A DNA stretch of 64,000 nucleotides, from positions 67,415,503-67,479,502 of the forward strand of contig CM043957.1 of the NCBI GenBank assembly GCA_014529385.2, written 5' to 3'. Shown one piece after another: positions 45,208-57,712 of the stretch. The notes under the pieces were generated by a model. That model made no database searches, was not told the DNA's origin, and saw only the letters and a list, made by a program, of their open reading frames with translations. This stretch comes from Adiantum capillus-veneris (lineage: Eukaryota; Streptophyta; Polypodiopsida; Polypodiales; Pteridaceae). Position 1 is the first letter of the stretch, and every line of letters begins with the position of its first letter. The position numbers and the translations under genes are program-made.

Positions 45208-47634
45208 CGTGTGTCTTGCCGAGGGTCTGCGACTAGATAGGTTTAGTTAGGATCTGTGGATTAGAGTAGTTGTTGGTGGTCGAGTGATTTGTGAGGTGAT
45301 AAAAGCGTTTACTAGTCCGTGTGTGGCAGTGAAGCGTTTTTCTACTCATAGATGAAAACCCCATATGATTTGTAGGAGTAGCTTTAGGTAAGTGATCCGA
45401 TTTTTATCTAGAGCTATTCAACACTGAATTATTTGCTAAAGTGCTTGATTGCATTTGAAATCACAGAAAAGTGTGCTTTTGAGGGTAAAAATGCATTAAA
45501 CAAGCTTTTGTGGATATTTTTGTATGACTAACTGATGCTGTGCATATAAAAGAGCATTTGCAAGGGTTCTGTGAAGAAAACCTGAGACATCCTACGCGTA
45601 GGATGTCTCAAGGGGGTTCTGGAGACCAAATTTGAAAATTCTGACTGCACCAGTGGGTTCAGAGGGTAGGTTTTACCCTAGTAACATATTGACTTGGGTG
45701 TTTTTCCCTATTTTTGTTGACCAAAAGCCAAACGGCGGAGTCAGAAAACGTAAAATTTTAGAAAAGGCTTAAATTGAGTGATTTTTGCATGTTTTTGCAA
45801 TTGTGAAGCATACTTGCACTTGCTGAAAGCATAAGGAAGCATCAGGGACACTTTATTCTGAAAAAATAAGCAGTAGACATCCTACGCGTAGGATGTCTAC
45901 AGGGTGATGTGGGCATTTTTTTGAAAATCTGAGGTTACCAATGTGTTTAGAAGGTAGCTTTTACCCTATTTTCACCTGGAAAGTGGAAATTTGACCAAAT
46001 TTTGACAGATCAAATCCAAAAGACGAGAATTGCCAGACATCCTACTCAAATTGTGTCCAAGGCCTAATTTTGAGACCAAACCATAGCATGACTCCAAAGG
46101 CATGTTCTAAATGTTGTATTAAGTGCATGTGATAAATTTCATCTCATTTGGGTCAGTGAAAGTGAAGATTGAACAGACTTTAGCGTTTTTGGACAGACAA
46201 AAGGTAAGAATAGCTAGTTTTGGGGTCTTTTGACATCCAAACTCAAATCTAAGCATACCAGTGGGTTGCTGAAGACTAGGGGGATCTTTGGTCCAAGTTT
46301 GGGTTCATTTTGAGCAAAAAGACATCCTACGCGTAGGATGTCTACTGCATGATTCTAAGACCAAAATTCTCATGTGACCATACCATGCTGTTGTATAGCC
46401 TTAGGCAAGCCTCCTATGCAAATTTGGTCCAATTTGGAGTTGATTTGACTTGGGAATTCATCAGAACAGACATCAGGCTTTTGAAACAGATTCTTGATCA
46501 TTTGACCAACCTATAGGTGTCAGAATCAAAAAGTAAAAATAGATGTGAGTTTAGCACATCAAGGGAAAGCTACAATGCAAGTTTGAGCTAAAACAAAGCA
46601 AAAAGACATCCTACGTGTAGGATGTCTCTAGGGTCATAAAGTGGTCAAAATTCTATTAAAGCCATATAGGGAGGTTCTAAGTGTCTCAAGGATTCCAGAT
46701 CTTTTTTCAAAAGTGAATTTGGACCTTGTTTGACCTTTTTACCAAGCAAAGACAGGAATTGTCAGACATCCTACTCTTGGAGTGCACTAGAAGCTTATGC
46801 AGCCCAAATCTTGACCTATTGGCATCCAAATTCAAATCTAAGCATACCATTAGGTTGCTGAGCACTAGGAGAATCTTGGGATCAAGTTTGGACAAAATCT
46901 GAGCAGTTAGACATCCTACGCATAGGATGTCTCCAGCTTGATTTAGGACTCCAAATCAACCTATGAGCACATCACTGTGATCAGCACATCAAGGAGAAGC
47001 TGGGGTGAAAATTTCAAGTCATTCTGAGAAAAAAGACATCCTACGTGTAGGATGTCTCCATGCCATTTTTAGATCCAAATGAAATTCTGAGCATACCATT
47101 GTGTTGTTGGACTTAAGGAGAGTCTTTGGACCAAATTTTGTTAAATTCTGAGCATATAGACATCCTATGCGTAGAATGTCTCCAGGCCAGTTTTAGGGTC
47201 CAACTGTACTTTTGACCATACAGGAGTGTTCATAGTGTCACAAAGATCCCAAATCTTCTTTTAAAATTGAATTTGGACTCATTTTGACCACTCTAAACTG
47301 CATTTCACTGTTTTGGCCATAACTTTCACAAACATTATCGGATCGGAAAAGTTTTTATATCAAAACGTAGCCTGAGAGCGGCTCTACAGATCTTAGAGCT
47401 AAACTTGGACTAAACGTGCTTACGGCAACCATTTAGTTCAAATTTGAAAAAAACATTGTTTGAGGCCTCAAAATTCATCCGCAAGTTAGGGGTGTCTAAA
47501 AGCGACAATTTGCGAGAATTGTGATGAAGCGGTTGCGATTTTGGACATAGTTTCGACTTTTCCCTAACCAAAGCACTTGAACACAGTGGACCAAGTCTAC
47601 TTGAACCAAGCAAAAGCTCTTAAGCCCAGAAATC
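45208..47634 (+). other. Element C leader (after Copia-H)
   Basis: About 2.4 kb between the Copia-H insertion and the gag start, with no credible gene. It carries the palindrome series (45583-47181). Its first part aligns with the D leader at 37851-38171 and 30750-30808. Confidence 0.7.
45583..47181. repeat. Seven 24-28-bp palindromes, C type
   Basis: Sites start at 45585, 45875, 46320, 46604, 46909, 47034 and 47158. The half-site is AGACATCCTACG followed by its reverse complement. The first two extend to 28 bp with matching outer bases (TGA...TCA; GTA...TAC). The first three are perfect. The others have one or two changes, nearly all in the central ACGCGT. Half-sites without the second arm occur at 46035 and 46764. 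Confidence 0.95.
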
Positions 47635-50600
47635 ATGTCTACCCTAGATTCAAACACAGCTTACACAAGCTTGGAGATCCCGACGATAGAGGAATATCCT
47701 CCCACAATGGATCTTCCAAACTTGCAATTGATAAAGATCCATCATGTTGAGAGAGTTTGGATGATTGGTCATGAGAGTGAAGGACTATATAGATACATTG
47801 ACGACAATGAGGTCAATCTTTATAGGTGCTCAGATCCATACCTAGAACAGATAACGGATTACAAGCTCTTATATGTCTACACATACGGAGTCGACTGTCA
47901 ATGGAGATCTATAGTTGTCGACAAGTATGGACGAGAATACAGAGTTGTAGAAAGCACAAATCCACATACTGTACTAGAAAGAGGTGGATATTTGGTCAAT
48001 GAAGGACCACAAATGCCTCCACCAAACACAAGAATTCCTATAGGAATTCCAAGAAGAGAGCCACCAGGATTCCCTTCAAGAGTGATAACGAGAGAAGGAT
48101 TGGGAGAGTCTCTTGTTAGACTTGTAGACAATCGACGAGTTAGACAATCCCAAGTCCAGAAATGGGTAAATAGAAAATACTCCGGAGATAAAGATCACGT
48201 AACGGCTTTTAGAAGAGTGATTAGAGCAGAGGAAGTTTCAGATTTTGCGACACAGTTTGCGGGATTTGGATTAACTCTAGAAGATGATGCAGCTACATGG
48301 TTTGACTCGGTGGAAAAATGGGATTTTGAGACCCTAGATGAGCTGTTTGAGGAGTTTATTGAAGAATTCTCGCCAAAAGGCATTGCTCACAACACGGTCT
48401 CGCAAATCCATAGATTCAAACAAAAAGAGGATGAATCAGTACGCAAAGCATCATTACGGCTCAAGAGATATGTTAAGCTCTGTCCGAGAGTGGAATTACC
48501 CACGCAAGCACGACTGATGCTGATCTTTATCCAGGGAATGAGACATGCGGGCCTCCAGAAGGATCTGCATATGATAAGGAGGATGACGCTAAACGAGTTG
48601 ATCAAAGAAGCTCTTTATCTAGTGGATAACTGTGAGGCATACAAAGAAAAGGACTTGAGAGTCAAGGAGATGACACATCCTCTCAGCACAGTGTTTCACA
48701 AATAAGTGAGTCCATTGCCAAGCCAACGGAACCTATTGATCAATAAAAGCTTATCGACGACTTGGTCAAGAGGTTGATTCCTCTTGTAAGGTCTGATTCG
48801 GGAGAGCCGAAGTGGTGTGAAATTGAGAGAAAATGGACGAACCATACGGGGGAAGAGTGCTATTATAGCATGGAAAATGCTAGGGAGAGGTATGTACAAC
48901 CTGTTCCAGAAGCACCTATTCCACCTAGATACATTACGGAGAATGCGCCAGGACTAGTAGGAGTTTTAAGGACACAGCTTGCCTTACGACAACAACCTCC
49001 CCTGCCAGGTGCTAGAATGCCGGTAGACATGAGATACATGCCAATGATGGAAGCATCAAATAAACCAATGCCAGTACCAGCTACAATGTGGTATAGCAAC
49101 CAAAGTGAGTACTACCCTTCGGAGCAACAAAATGTGAGAGAAACACATGGAGTGGTGAGGCCGGTACAACCTCCACCTCCTGGGTTTCAGTCGAAAGAAA
49201 GAAGGTATGAAATGGACGAAAGGACATTACGATTCATTGCAAATAGCGGCTTATCTAGCTCAAAGCTTGCTTATAGCCAAGAGGAAATGCTAAAAGAATT
49301 TCCTCAAACAGAGACAGATTGTCACAAAAGTCGTGACAACCACTTGGTCAAACAATGTCCTCATGCAGAGATCACTGAAATAAATGCCTATTGTCTTGAG
49401 TGTGGCATCACTCACTTGATCCCCGATTGCTCGGAAAACCCAAACCAAATCAGGAAAATCACGAAAAATGTATTAGGGATTGTTCAGCTCCCTGGTAGCT
49501 CAGAAAATGAAAATGTTGTACCAGTTCAAGTGGTTACGAGAGCACAAGCTCAAAAAAAAGCTGATGAAAATCCAGAGACAAAGAACACGGAAAGTGACAC
49601 GAGTCCAAAGACAGATGATGGACCAAAGATAGACACACCTAGTCAGAAAACCAAGAGCAAACCAAATAGTTGGAAAGCTAGAAAGACTAGGATGAAAGCA
49701 CACAGGGAACGAGAGCAAAAATCCCTAGCTAAAAAGCTTACCGAAGCTGAGGAGAAGATAAAACAACATGAGGAAAAGGAGGCACCTTCTCTTACACAGA
49801 TGGTTAAACCTCTAGAAGAACCATCCACGGATGAGAAACCGAGAAGTGCTAGTTCAGGAGGATCTGTGTTGGTAGAGAAGGTTAATGAGACATTAGATAC
49901 CCTCTTGAAACCCTATGATGTGAGGCTCAAAAACAACCAAACCCAAGAACACAGGTGGATGACATATCCCTATGCGGAACTAGAAAAGCAAAGGTTTGAA
50001 ATGTGCCAGAAAATGATTCAAACAACCCAAGCTTTACTAGAACCACCAGTTGCAAAACCTGAGGATGTGATCCGTGTCATGCCTACACAAGTAATCCCAC
50101 CAAACCAGGAACTAAAAGAGCCAGATTCTAGTCATGAGCACAGACCAAACCTCAAAGACCCAGCATTAGAACCAAGGATAGTACTGAATACCACGGATAA
50201 CTCTTCCGAGGGATTTCACCAAGCTATACCTGAAGATTGTAAAGAGATAGATGGTTTTGACGAATTGTGGAAACAAGTCAGAGAGACCAATGAAGCCGAT
50301 GACCCAAGAAGACGAGTAGACAAGACTGGTGATGAACGAGGAGTGTTTCTACCACCAATAGAGGAATTTGAGACTGGATCTCAAATGAATCTAGACGTGC
50401 AATCGTGTTGGGGCGACAAAGGATCTGTACAATCTATAGATAGTCAACCCCATTCACTAAGAACACTACCGTCCTGCATGGGAGAGTACGAGACCAAGTC
50501 AGATGTGGTTGCAGTCCCATCACAGAGACTGTCTCCCAACAAGGCCATCGATTCAAAGGGGCTAGTAGATATTCTATATACCCCAGTCACCTGTACAATA

Positions 50601-50693
50601 ATGTTAGCCGAGTTTCTCAGAATAAGACCAAACATGTGGGCTAATGTGGGTAAATGTCTAGAGAAATTTGGTGTAAAAACCCCAATGACTTAA
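47635..50693 (+). pseudogene. Element C gag (capsid, zinc knuckle, C-terminal region)
   Basis: ATG 47635 (MSTLDSNTAYTSLEIPT). The capsid fold is at residues about 180-335 (TQFAGFGLTLEDDAATWFDS, FEEFIEEFSPKG, ASLRLKRYVKLCP). The first frame ends at 48705. The sequence continues one frame over, with a TAA near 48744, then is open to 50693. That part has KWTNHTGEECYYS, a degraded knuckle CHKSRDNHLVKQC and an intact CLECGITHLIPDC (C-X2-C-X3-H-X4-C). A Lys/Glu-rich likely coiled coil (about 49690-49790) and GGSVLVEKVN, RWMTYPYAELEKQ and WGDKGSVQSIDSQP blocks are shared with D. It ends at a TAA (50691-50693) with the frame open beyond. Confidence 0.88.
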
Positions 50694-51584
50694 ATCGAGG
50701 AAGGCATCAAAGAGCATGAAATGCCTCAACTAAATGCTAGGCCGGTGCCATTAAACAAGGTAGGCGAGTATTACGAGGGAGAAAAAGGAAACACCACCCT
50801 TCCTGTGGAATTCAATGGTGTAAAAACCATGGCAATCCTTGACAGTGGAGCTGGTGTGGCCATTGCAACCAAAGAGGTTTGGAAAAAATGGGGAAAACTT
50901 GCCTTGATATCCACACGAATGACCCTGCAACTTGCAGACGGACACAAGGAAAAGCCCCTAGGACTGCTAGAAAAAGTACTTGTTACTTCTTGTGGCATTG
51001 AATATGAACACACTTCTGCTGTTGTTGACTTTGGCAAGAAGAACAACTATGACATCATTCTGGGAAGACCATTCATGCGACAATTGAAAATGGTCCAAGA
51101 TTGGGGTTATGACCATATATACCTGAGACATATGGAAACCATAACAAAGACAAACTTGAGGGACCATAGCTATAGAGATGTGACGAGAACACCGGTTGAG
51201 GAGTTTGATTCCGCCACAGTAGCAGGATCAGAACTTCCAGCTTGGTTAGGTAAGCCTAAAGAACTGTGTATTTGCGGAGCTTCACAATGTGGTAGCTTGA
51301 AACGTGAGGAATGTATCCTAGAGCGAGTTATAGAGGATAGGGACTATATCCCAGAACCATTTCCTGAAGAAGAGTTAGAGCCTTTTGGATGGGAACACAT
51401 CTTGGCTACTCTGGACATGTGCACCGTGGAGGATGCTCCCACAACAAAGTTTTGTGATGAAAATGGCGATGATGTTGTTCCTTATTTTGCAGTGAGTGTA
51501 ATCCAGGAAAACGAAGAGAGCCCGACATCAACAAGCTCTCGAAATAAGGAGCAAACAAAGAAATGTGGAGAATCAAAAGATTAA
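50694..51584 (+). pseudogene. Element C aspartic protease region
   Basis: In the same frame as gag: PVPLNKVGEYYEGEKG, then MAILDSGAGVAIATKEVW with an intact D-S-G triad near 50840, and DFGKKNNYDIILGRPFM, which fits the protease flap and ILG block. A family-specific tail is shared with D (RTPVEEFDSATVAGSELPAW). It ends at TAA 51582-51584, but the frame is open again after it. RT should follow; instead the WIPK segment begins. The catalytic residues are present, so it could cleave gag only if translation passed the stops. Confidence 0.85.
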
Positions 51585-52553
51585 GAAGACGACAAGTTCT
51601 ATGACTCTGTAGAACACTTCGAGCTTCAAGAAGATCAACGACCCGGGAATCAATGTCATCGCTACACGAATAAAGTGCATCAAAAGTGGATTCCAAAGTC
51701 CTCGGTGAAGACACAGCCACCACAAGCATCCTCATACAGGGGTCCTAATAAGGATGCAAAGACTCAGCTAGGAGGAATACGACCAGAGCAACGAGCTAAC
51801 AATGCTCTAATCAATGGGCTAGAAAAATCCTCCAAGAAACTACCACCCACGAGCAAATAGACAGTAACTTTCCACTACCAGCCAAAAAATCAAGGGCAAG
51901 TACAAGAAGTCAACCTTGCTGAGGATAGTAGCGATAGTGATGAATCTTACGACATCCCCTATCATCAACTCAGGCCATCACTATCACCAACCCCTTCATC
52001 AACAACCATGACAGGTCAAAAGAACAGGACAACAAGTCAAAGCCAAAAATCTCGACAAATCTGGATACCAAAAAGCCAGATTGGCCAAAAACAGATATGG
52101 ATCAAGAAGACAAAGATCTCTAATGACAAATCACAAGATCCAACACCAAAACAAAAACAAGAAAAGCGTGCACGAACGGGTAAGAATATCACAAAGTCGC
52201 AAGCTTTCACAACTCAGGTTTGGGCTCCAAAGAAGTTGATTCAAGCACAAAAAAGTCAGGAATTCATTTGGATTCCAAAACAACCACAATATCAACTTTC
52301 AAAGCCTGAATCCCGCCCCCAACCAAGCGTAAAAGGACTGAAGCAAAGACCACTGTCGACTCCCACAACAAAAAGGTGGATCCCAAAGAAGTATCTTCAA
52401 ACACAAACGAATCACGGGCAAGTATGGGTTCCCAAACGAGCATCAGCAACAAAACAGCCAATAATCGCAAAGAAATGGGTCCCAAAGAAGAACAACAAAA
52501 CTGCTGTCAGTGCATCGCCGATTGAATTCTTACAATTCTTCCTACGATTATAG
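51585..52553 (+). pseudogene. Element C WIPK-repeat C-terminal segment
   Basis: Same frame as gag-protease. Lys/Gln/Ser-rich and very basic. W-x-P-K motifs occur as HQKWIPKS, RQIWIPKS, TQVWAPKK, FIWIPKQ, KRWIPKKY, QVWVPKR and KKWVPKK, plus one IWIKK. They are 15-30 residues apart with low-complexity spacers. A stop at about 51858 splits it; 52008-52553 (181 codons from ATG) is open. The same motif is in D (12545-12841). I do not recognise a domain. A nucleic-acid-binding role is a guess from charge and Trp spacing. Confidence 0.65.
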
Positions 52554-54296
52554 TACAGTTAGAAGAGAGCAAGTCGCTTCAATCAAGCAACGATACAGGA
52601 GCTTCAAAGACCATTACATTGCTTAGAATAGGAAGCCTCACCAAAAAATGCCAATAAGCAAATTGCTTATACCCACATCTTGCACAACATAAATCTTTTC
52701 CATGCATTGACTGTGTATGCATAATAGGGCTACATTACAAGGCCTGCATAGGCACAACTTTTAATTGCCCAAGCACAACACATATCCTTTGCGATACCCT
52801 ATCGTAAAGGATGACTCAAAATAGGAAGGGGGGAGGCATTTTGAATGCGGACCTAACATTATGACTATTAGAGGGCAATGTTTTGTGAGATGCATTGAAA
52901 TTTTGCGTTTTATTGTGATAATTTTTTGACGAAATTTAGAGTATATGCCTTCATAGTAGTGTTACAGAGGAGTATGGGGACAAAATCCATATATGAGCCC
53001 ATAGGGACATGTGTATAGTGTACATAGCTTGAATGATTTTTCTTTTGTTGAGTTGTTTTAAGATTTTCTTTGTTTATTATTAAGAAAAAATAAAAAAAAT
53101 CCATAATCCACATGAAGAAAAGACTGACGAGAGGCCTGAGCACTACAAAGAGAAGAAGGTACAGGGAAACGATGAAACTTCACGAAGTATGTCTCAGCAG
53201 CCACTACAACAGCCGAAGAACTTGTCACAAAGCAGTGTCAACAAGCAACTGACAAGTCATAAAAGTCAGAATCGAGTAGCTAAGCCACAAAATGAGTAAG
53301 GTGTTAGTCCCAAAGCTTCAAGTAATATTCTCTTTGGTCTACGCGTCTTAGCTATTCTAGGTACTGCTCAAGCTGGAAGAGTTGAGCATATTTACGTTGT
53401 GTCGCTCATGCTGGTATAGGTGAGCAAAAGAGTCGAAGTCTAAGTACTTAAGTCTGGTGAAGTGAAGGAGAAGGTCCAAAAGACACTCACATATTGAGCA
53501 CAGTGAGATACGAGTGGAGAAACTTCTACATTGAAAACCCTTCTTGGAAAGGTGGAAGCTATTGAGACATCTTTTGATGTCACATGTGCTACATTTATTC
53601 CTCGAAACACCCATCATCTCCTTCTTTCACATTGCATGCTTTTGTTGACAAATTTCTCATATGCATATAGAGTGTCCCATAATTGGCACTTGCATCAGGC
53701 ACTCTTTCCGTGTTTCACCCAAGCACTCACCTTTCATGAACATGTACTTCACGTTCAACTGCTCAACTCCAATAAGAGCGTATACCAAAGGCATTTTTTT
53801 TCCCATCGGGTTTTTTTCCCTTTGGTCATCCATGTTTTAGACCCTAATCTAAAGACACCTATCACCATCCTCTTGTACATATTCCTTCTACATCAACAAT
53901 AAGGAAATGCTACTCAAATCAATTGACAAATGAATTGGAGCACCAATTTCAGATCATAGCATACTTCTCCTCAATGGCGAGTCGAAGAATGGCCTACAAT
54001 GACAAAGTTGCAGACAACACTAACAACATGATTGCACAGGAACAAAGAAGTCCCCAATGAAGAAGCGCAGACATAAAAGTAATCAGAGGATCTCAAAAGA
54101 TGAATGGTTACGATGATAGACGTCCGCTCTAATGGATCATAGTTCTTGTTGTGGTTCGACAAAGATATAAGCAGTGCAACAGATGAAGCCAAAACAACAG
54201 CAAAGTGTTGACCGCTGGGTCAACAACACAACATAACTCAAGAACAAAGAAGTCCTCAATGACAAAGAGTAGACATAAGGGTAATCAGAGGATCTC
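52554..54296 (+). other. Element C non-coding region after WIPK segment
   Basis: It begins after a stop. A purine-rich GGAAGGGGGGAGGCATTTTG (52826-52845) and flank match D near 12360-12380. A Gln/Lys/Ser-rich open stretch of about 62 codons (ending TAA near 53299) may be decayed coding sequence. A roughly 60-bp direct repeat (54030-54100 and 54240-54300) brackets a 37-bp copy of the LTR start (54206-54242). Otherwise I see nothing. Confidence 0.55.
54206..54242 (+). repeat. 37-bp copy of the C LTR start inside C
   Basis: Matches the first 37 bases of both C LTRs (TGTTGACCGCTGGGTCAACA onward to ACTCAAG) with no change seen. It is 659 bp before the true 3' LTR edge. Confidence 0.9.
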
Positions 54297-54840
<544 letters not shown>

Positions 54841-54900
54841 ACCACATCGCCATCGACAATCAGGTCATGTCGGGGACGACATGGACGCGGAAGGGGGGAA

Positions 54901-55860
54901 TGTTGACCGCTGGGTCAACAACACAACATAACTCAAGTTTCGTACCAAAGTCTTATCTTTTGCGAGTTATGAAATGCTACGGATTATGGCTATAAAAGTC
55001 ATTTGTAATGAGTAGTTATTCTAGTTTCAGAAGCCGGGGTGCAATGGCACTTCCAGATTGTAAATACAAAGCCATTTGACCCTTTCAATCCCATTTTTGG
55101 TTAAACCTAAGGTAGCCTTAGTATATAAGGTACCTAGGTCATTTTGTAAAAGAGACTTTTTTTTCATAATCAAAACTTTAGCGCTGCCGTCTACTATGTG
55201 TGAGAGAGAAAGAGAGTGAGCGTGAGCTTTATCCTCTCGCTACGCCCGGCTCGCTCAGCACATTGGAGATCCGACTGCACCATTGTTGTAGGCTCAAGGA
55301 GAGCTACACGACAACGCCAAGCATTCCACGCGAGACGAAGCGCACACGCCGACGCATCTACGAGCTATTTGTGGTCGTAAGTGTATCAAATGATGTCTGT
55401 TTTCTACGTGCTAGTATTCTATAGAATCGTGGCGACATAAGCTACACATAGGTACTCATAAATTTCAGTTTCGGGCACTTTCAAAATTCTGCTCTGTCAT
55501 CCTACGCGTTTTCTGCAGACGGGTTTAGAGTGAGGGTTTTGAGTGTAGAAGCTTAGGGACAGGTGTGTCCTAGTGAGGGGATGGTGTTCCTTAAGTTTCG
55601 TATGAATCTGGCATGATTAGGTGAGTTACCTTCAGTATGTGTGTATGTGGCTAGGTGGTGTAGTTGAGAGCAGTGAGGTTCTTGATTGTGGTTTAGTTGG
55701 CCTTCCAGAGTGTTGTATGTGTAGGATGGTCTCAGCCTGACAAGCTAAAGAGATTTCCTCCGTGTGCCTATCGTGTCATCTGTGTCCTCGATTGACATTA
55801 TGTTGATCTAGGTAGTGTTTGCATGCACTTCATGGGTGTGTGAGTCGCTCCGTCCAAACA
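54901..55860 (+). repeat. Element C 3' LTR (960 bp)
   Basis: Partner of 40297-41269; follows GCGGAAGGGGGGAA and is followed by TSD gaatt. Confidence 0.95.
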
Positions 55861-55865
55861 GAATT

Positions 55866-56666
55866 GCTTCATGACGGAAACTCGTAGAGTATTCCATGTC
55901 TTTGGGGCTTCGCCATTGCCACAAAGGCTAGCCCACCATTGAGGAGACGATTTTTGGAAGTGCATAGCCATATGGTGTAGCTTAAAGGACTCCATGAGAC
56001 CGCATCAAATTGCTAGATGAAGGCCAATACTTTGTTGATAGTACCAAAGGTGCCACCACAGGTAAGAAAAGAGATACTCTTTCCTCCCTCTTTGAATTTC
56101 TTTAGCTTTTGGGACCTTTGCCATACAGGGTAAGATTTGTGATGTCCTCCCCTCTTGTATTCTCTGGGAGAATAGCCTAGCTTTCGTCAAAAGAGGAGGA
56201 GGGTGAAGAAGAAGGAGAAGAGGGTGACCTCTTTCTTGCCCTTTTCTTCTTTTGTTTCCTCTCTTCCCTTTCGGGGTGACGAGGAGAAGGATTGTGGGTT
56301 GACTGTTTCCTCTTGGGAGGACTTGGCAACCGTCTAGACCGCCGTCTTCGTGGAGCCACATCTTCAAAGGAACTTAGGGATTCATTACTTTCTCATTCTT
56401 TGGATTCCTCCTCTCATATGGGAGAGAGCCTTCTTTTGGGGGTCTCATCAAGAGGCTCTTAAGCTCTCTTTCCTCTTGGAGAGGAAGGGAAACTCCATAA
56501 GCACGAAGTTGTTGAGTAACTTTGGCTTGCAAAGCAGAGTTGCCCATAGCTTGCTACAACCTAGTAACAAGATAATTGACAAACATGGGGGCATCATCAT
56601 TAGCACCTTCTGTGCAAAATCAAAGTTATCAATGTTCATTCTACTCTCTTGGTTATTGTCAGCCAT
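55866..56666 (-). pseudogene. Element E gag N-terminal part
   Basis: Start ATG on the minus strand at 56666 (MADNNQESRMNIDNFDF). An Arg/Lys/Ser-rich stretch lies at about 56350-56180 (RRRSRRLPSPPKRK, KKKRARKRSPSSPSSS). Then the gag fold at 55995-55861 (FKLHHMAMHFQKSSPQWWAS, TWNTLRVSVMKQF). At 55861 it is cut by C and continues at 40296. Frames are shifted several times. Confidence 0.75.
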
Positions 56667-57057
56667 GCTACTTAAACTTATGTATAGATTACTTTGTGCT
56701 TTGGTATCCTCAAAAACCTTAGTCGCTACTCTTTTTTACCTTTGAAAATCAACTCTCACGCAGCCACACCCATGGTTTAGACATTGTTGATTGCAAAGAC
56801 TAGTGGAGAGGGTCTAACATTGCTCGGTTGATTATGGTTCATGTGGAGCTTGCTCGTAGCTCAATAATGGTAAAGCCAAAGGCAAGCCCCAAGAGGCTCC
56901 ATTATTAAGACTATAGTTCCCGACGGTGTACCTCGAACTAAGTCCTTCTCAACCAAGATAATAGATCCCTATCTACTTACCCTATTGCAATAAACAAGCC
57001 CAACCTTTCATGGAAAACTTAAGGACCTCTCTTCTTAAGCAAGAAAAGAGAAACCAA

Positions 57058-57071
57058 TAGCTCTGATACCA
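57058..57071 (-). other. Element E primer binding site
   Basis: Reverse complement of TAGCTCTGATACCA, giving TGGTATCAGAGCTA, one base from the LTR. Confidence 0.9.
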
Positions 57072-57072
57072 A

Positions 57073-57457
57073 TGTAATGGAAATGGCCTATGTACTTTGA
57101 GAATAACAGAATTAAGAGAATTAGAGAGAACATTTTTGTGAGGCTACTTTGAGAACATAGAGGGTGAACGTAATTGACGTAGCAACATAGCCATAGTACT
57201 TAATTAACTTGGCATGAACAGTAATTTTGCAAGAGAGAGAGTTTAGAGAACTTGACAACAATTGAGGACCGGATTTGTGGAGACAGTCCCCCCTCCAATA
57301 GGCATTTGTATTATGGATTCTCCCATCAAGAGAGACTTGGTACAATACAATCATTGTGTTCCTTGTGACCTAGGTGATGCAATGAAGATGAAAAACTTCA
57401 TGCATCACGAACATAACATAGACTTTGTAAAAAGCATTAACTATCCCCAGTCTCAGT
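57073..57457 (-). repeat. Element E 5' LTR, visible part
   Basis: Begins TGTAATGG on plus next to the primer site. It runs at least to the F insertion at 57457 unless it ends earlier. The second copy is off-window, so the outer end is unknown and may continue after 63095. Confidence 0.6.
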
Positions 57458-57611
57458 TGTAAGACAAGGGAAGCTAGAGCCTGAGAGTCTACCACCCAAC
57501 CACCCATTATATAGGCAAGCCCCTGGCCCTTTGCCCTAGTTGGACTCCCCGTTCCACACCGCCTAGCCCGGCCATGCCCTTGTCTAGTCCGGCCTTGCCG
57601 GTGTCCTGACA
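57458..57611 (-). repeat. F 3' LTR (154 bp)
   Basis: TATA-like TATATAAT on the minus strand (57506-57514). Same family as the El-1 LTR. Confidence 0.93.
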
Positions 57612-57623
57612 TTACTCCCCCCT

Positions 57624-57712
57624 TTAAGAAGAGTTTTCGTCCTCGAAAACAGAAGTGGGAAACTTCTTCTTAAGAACACTAATGTTTTCCCAAGTGGCAT
57701 CCTTCATGGATC
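57624..57712 (-). pseudogene. F chromodomain-tail remnant (about 29 codons)
   Basis: Minus strand reads SMKDATWENISVLKKKFPTS, then VFEDENSS and a stop, next to the polypurine tract. It aligns with the El-1 tail (TWENISVLKKKFPTF). Nothing of integrase or RT is seen upstream of it. Confidence 0.8.

Noticed and set aside
53566-53581. GACATC-TTTT-GATGTC inverted repeat, possible extra palindrome
   Set aside because: The arms are only 6 bp and the central ACGCGT is missing; chance is likely.
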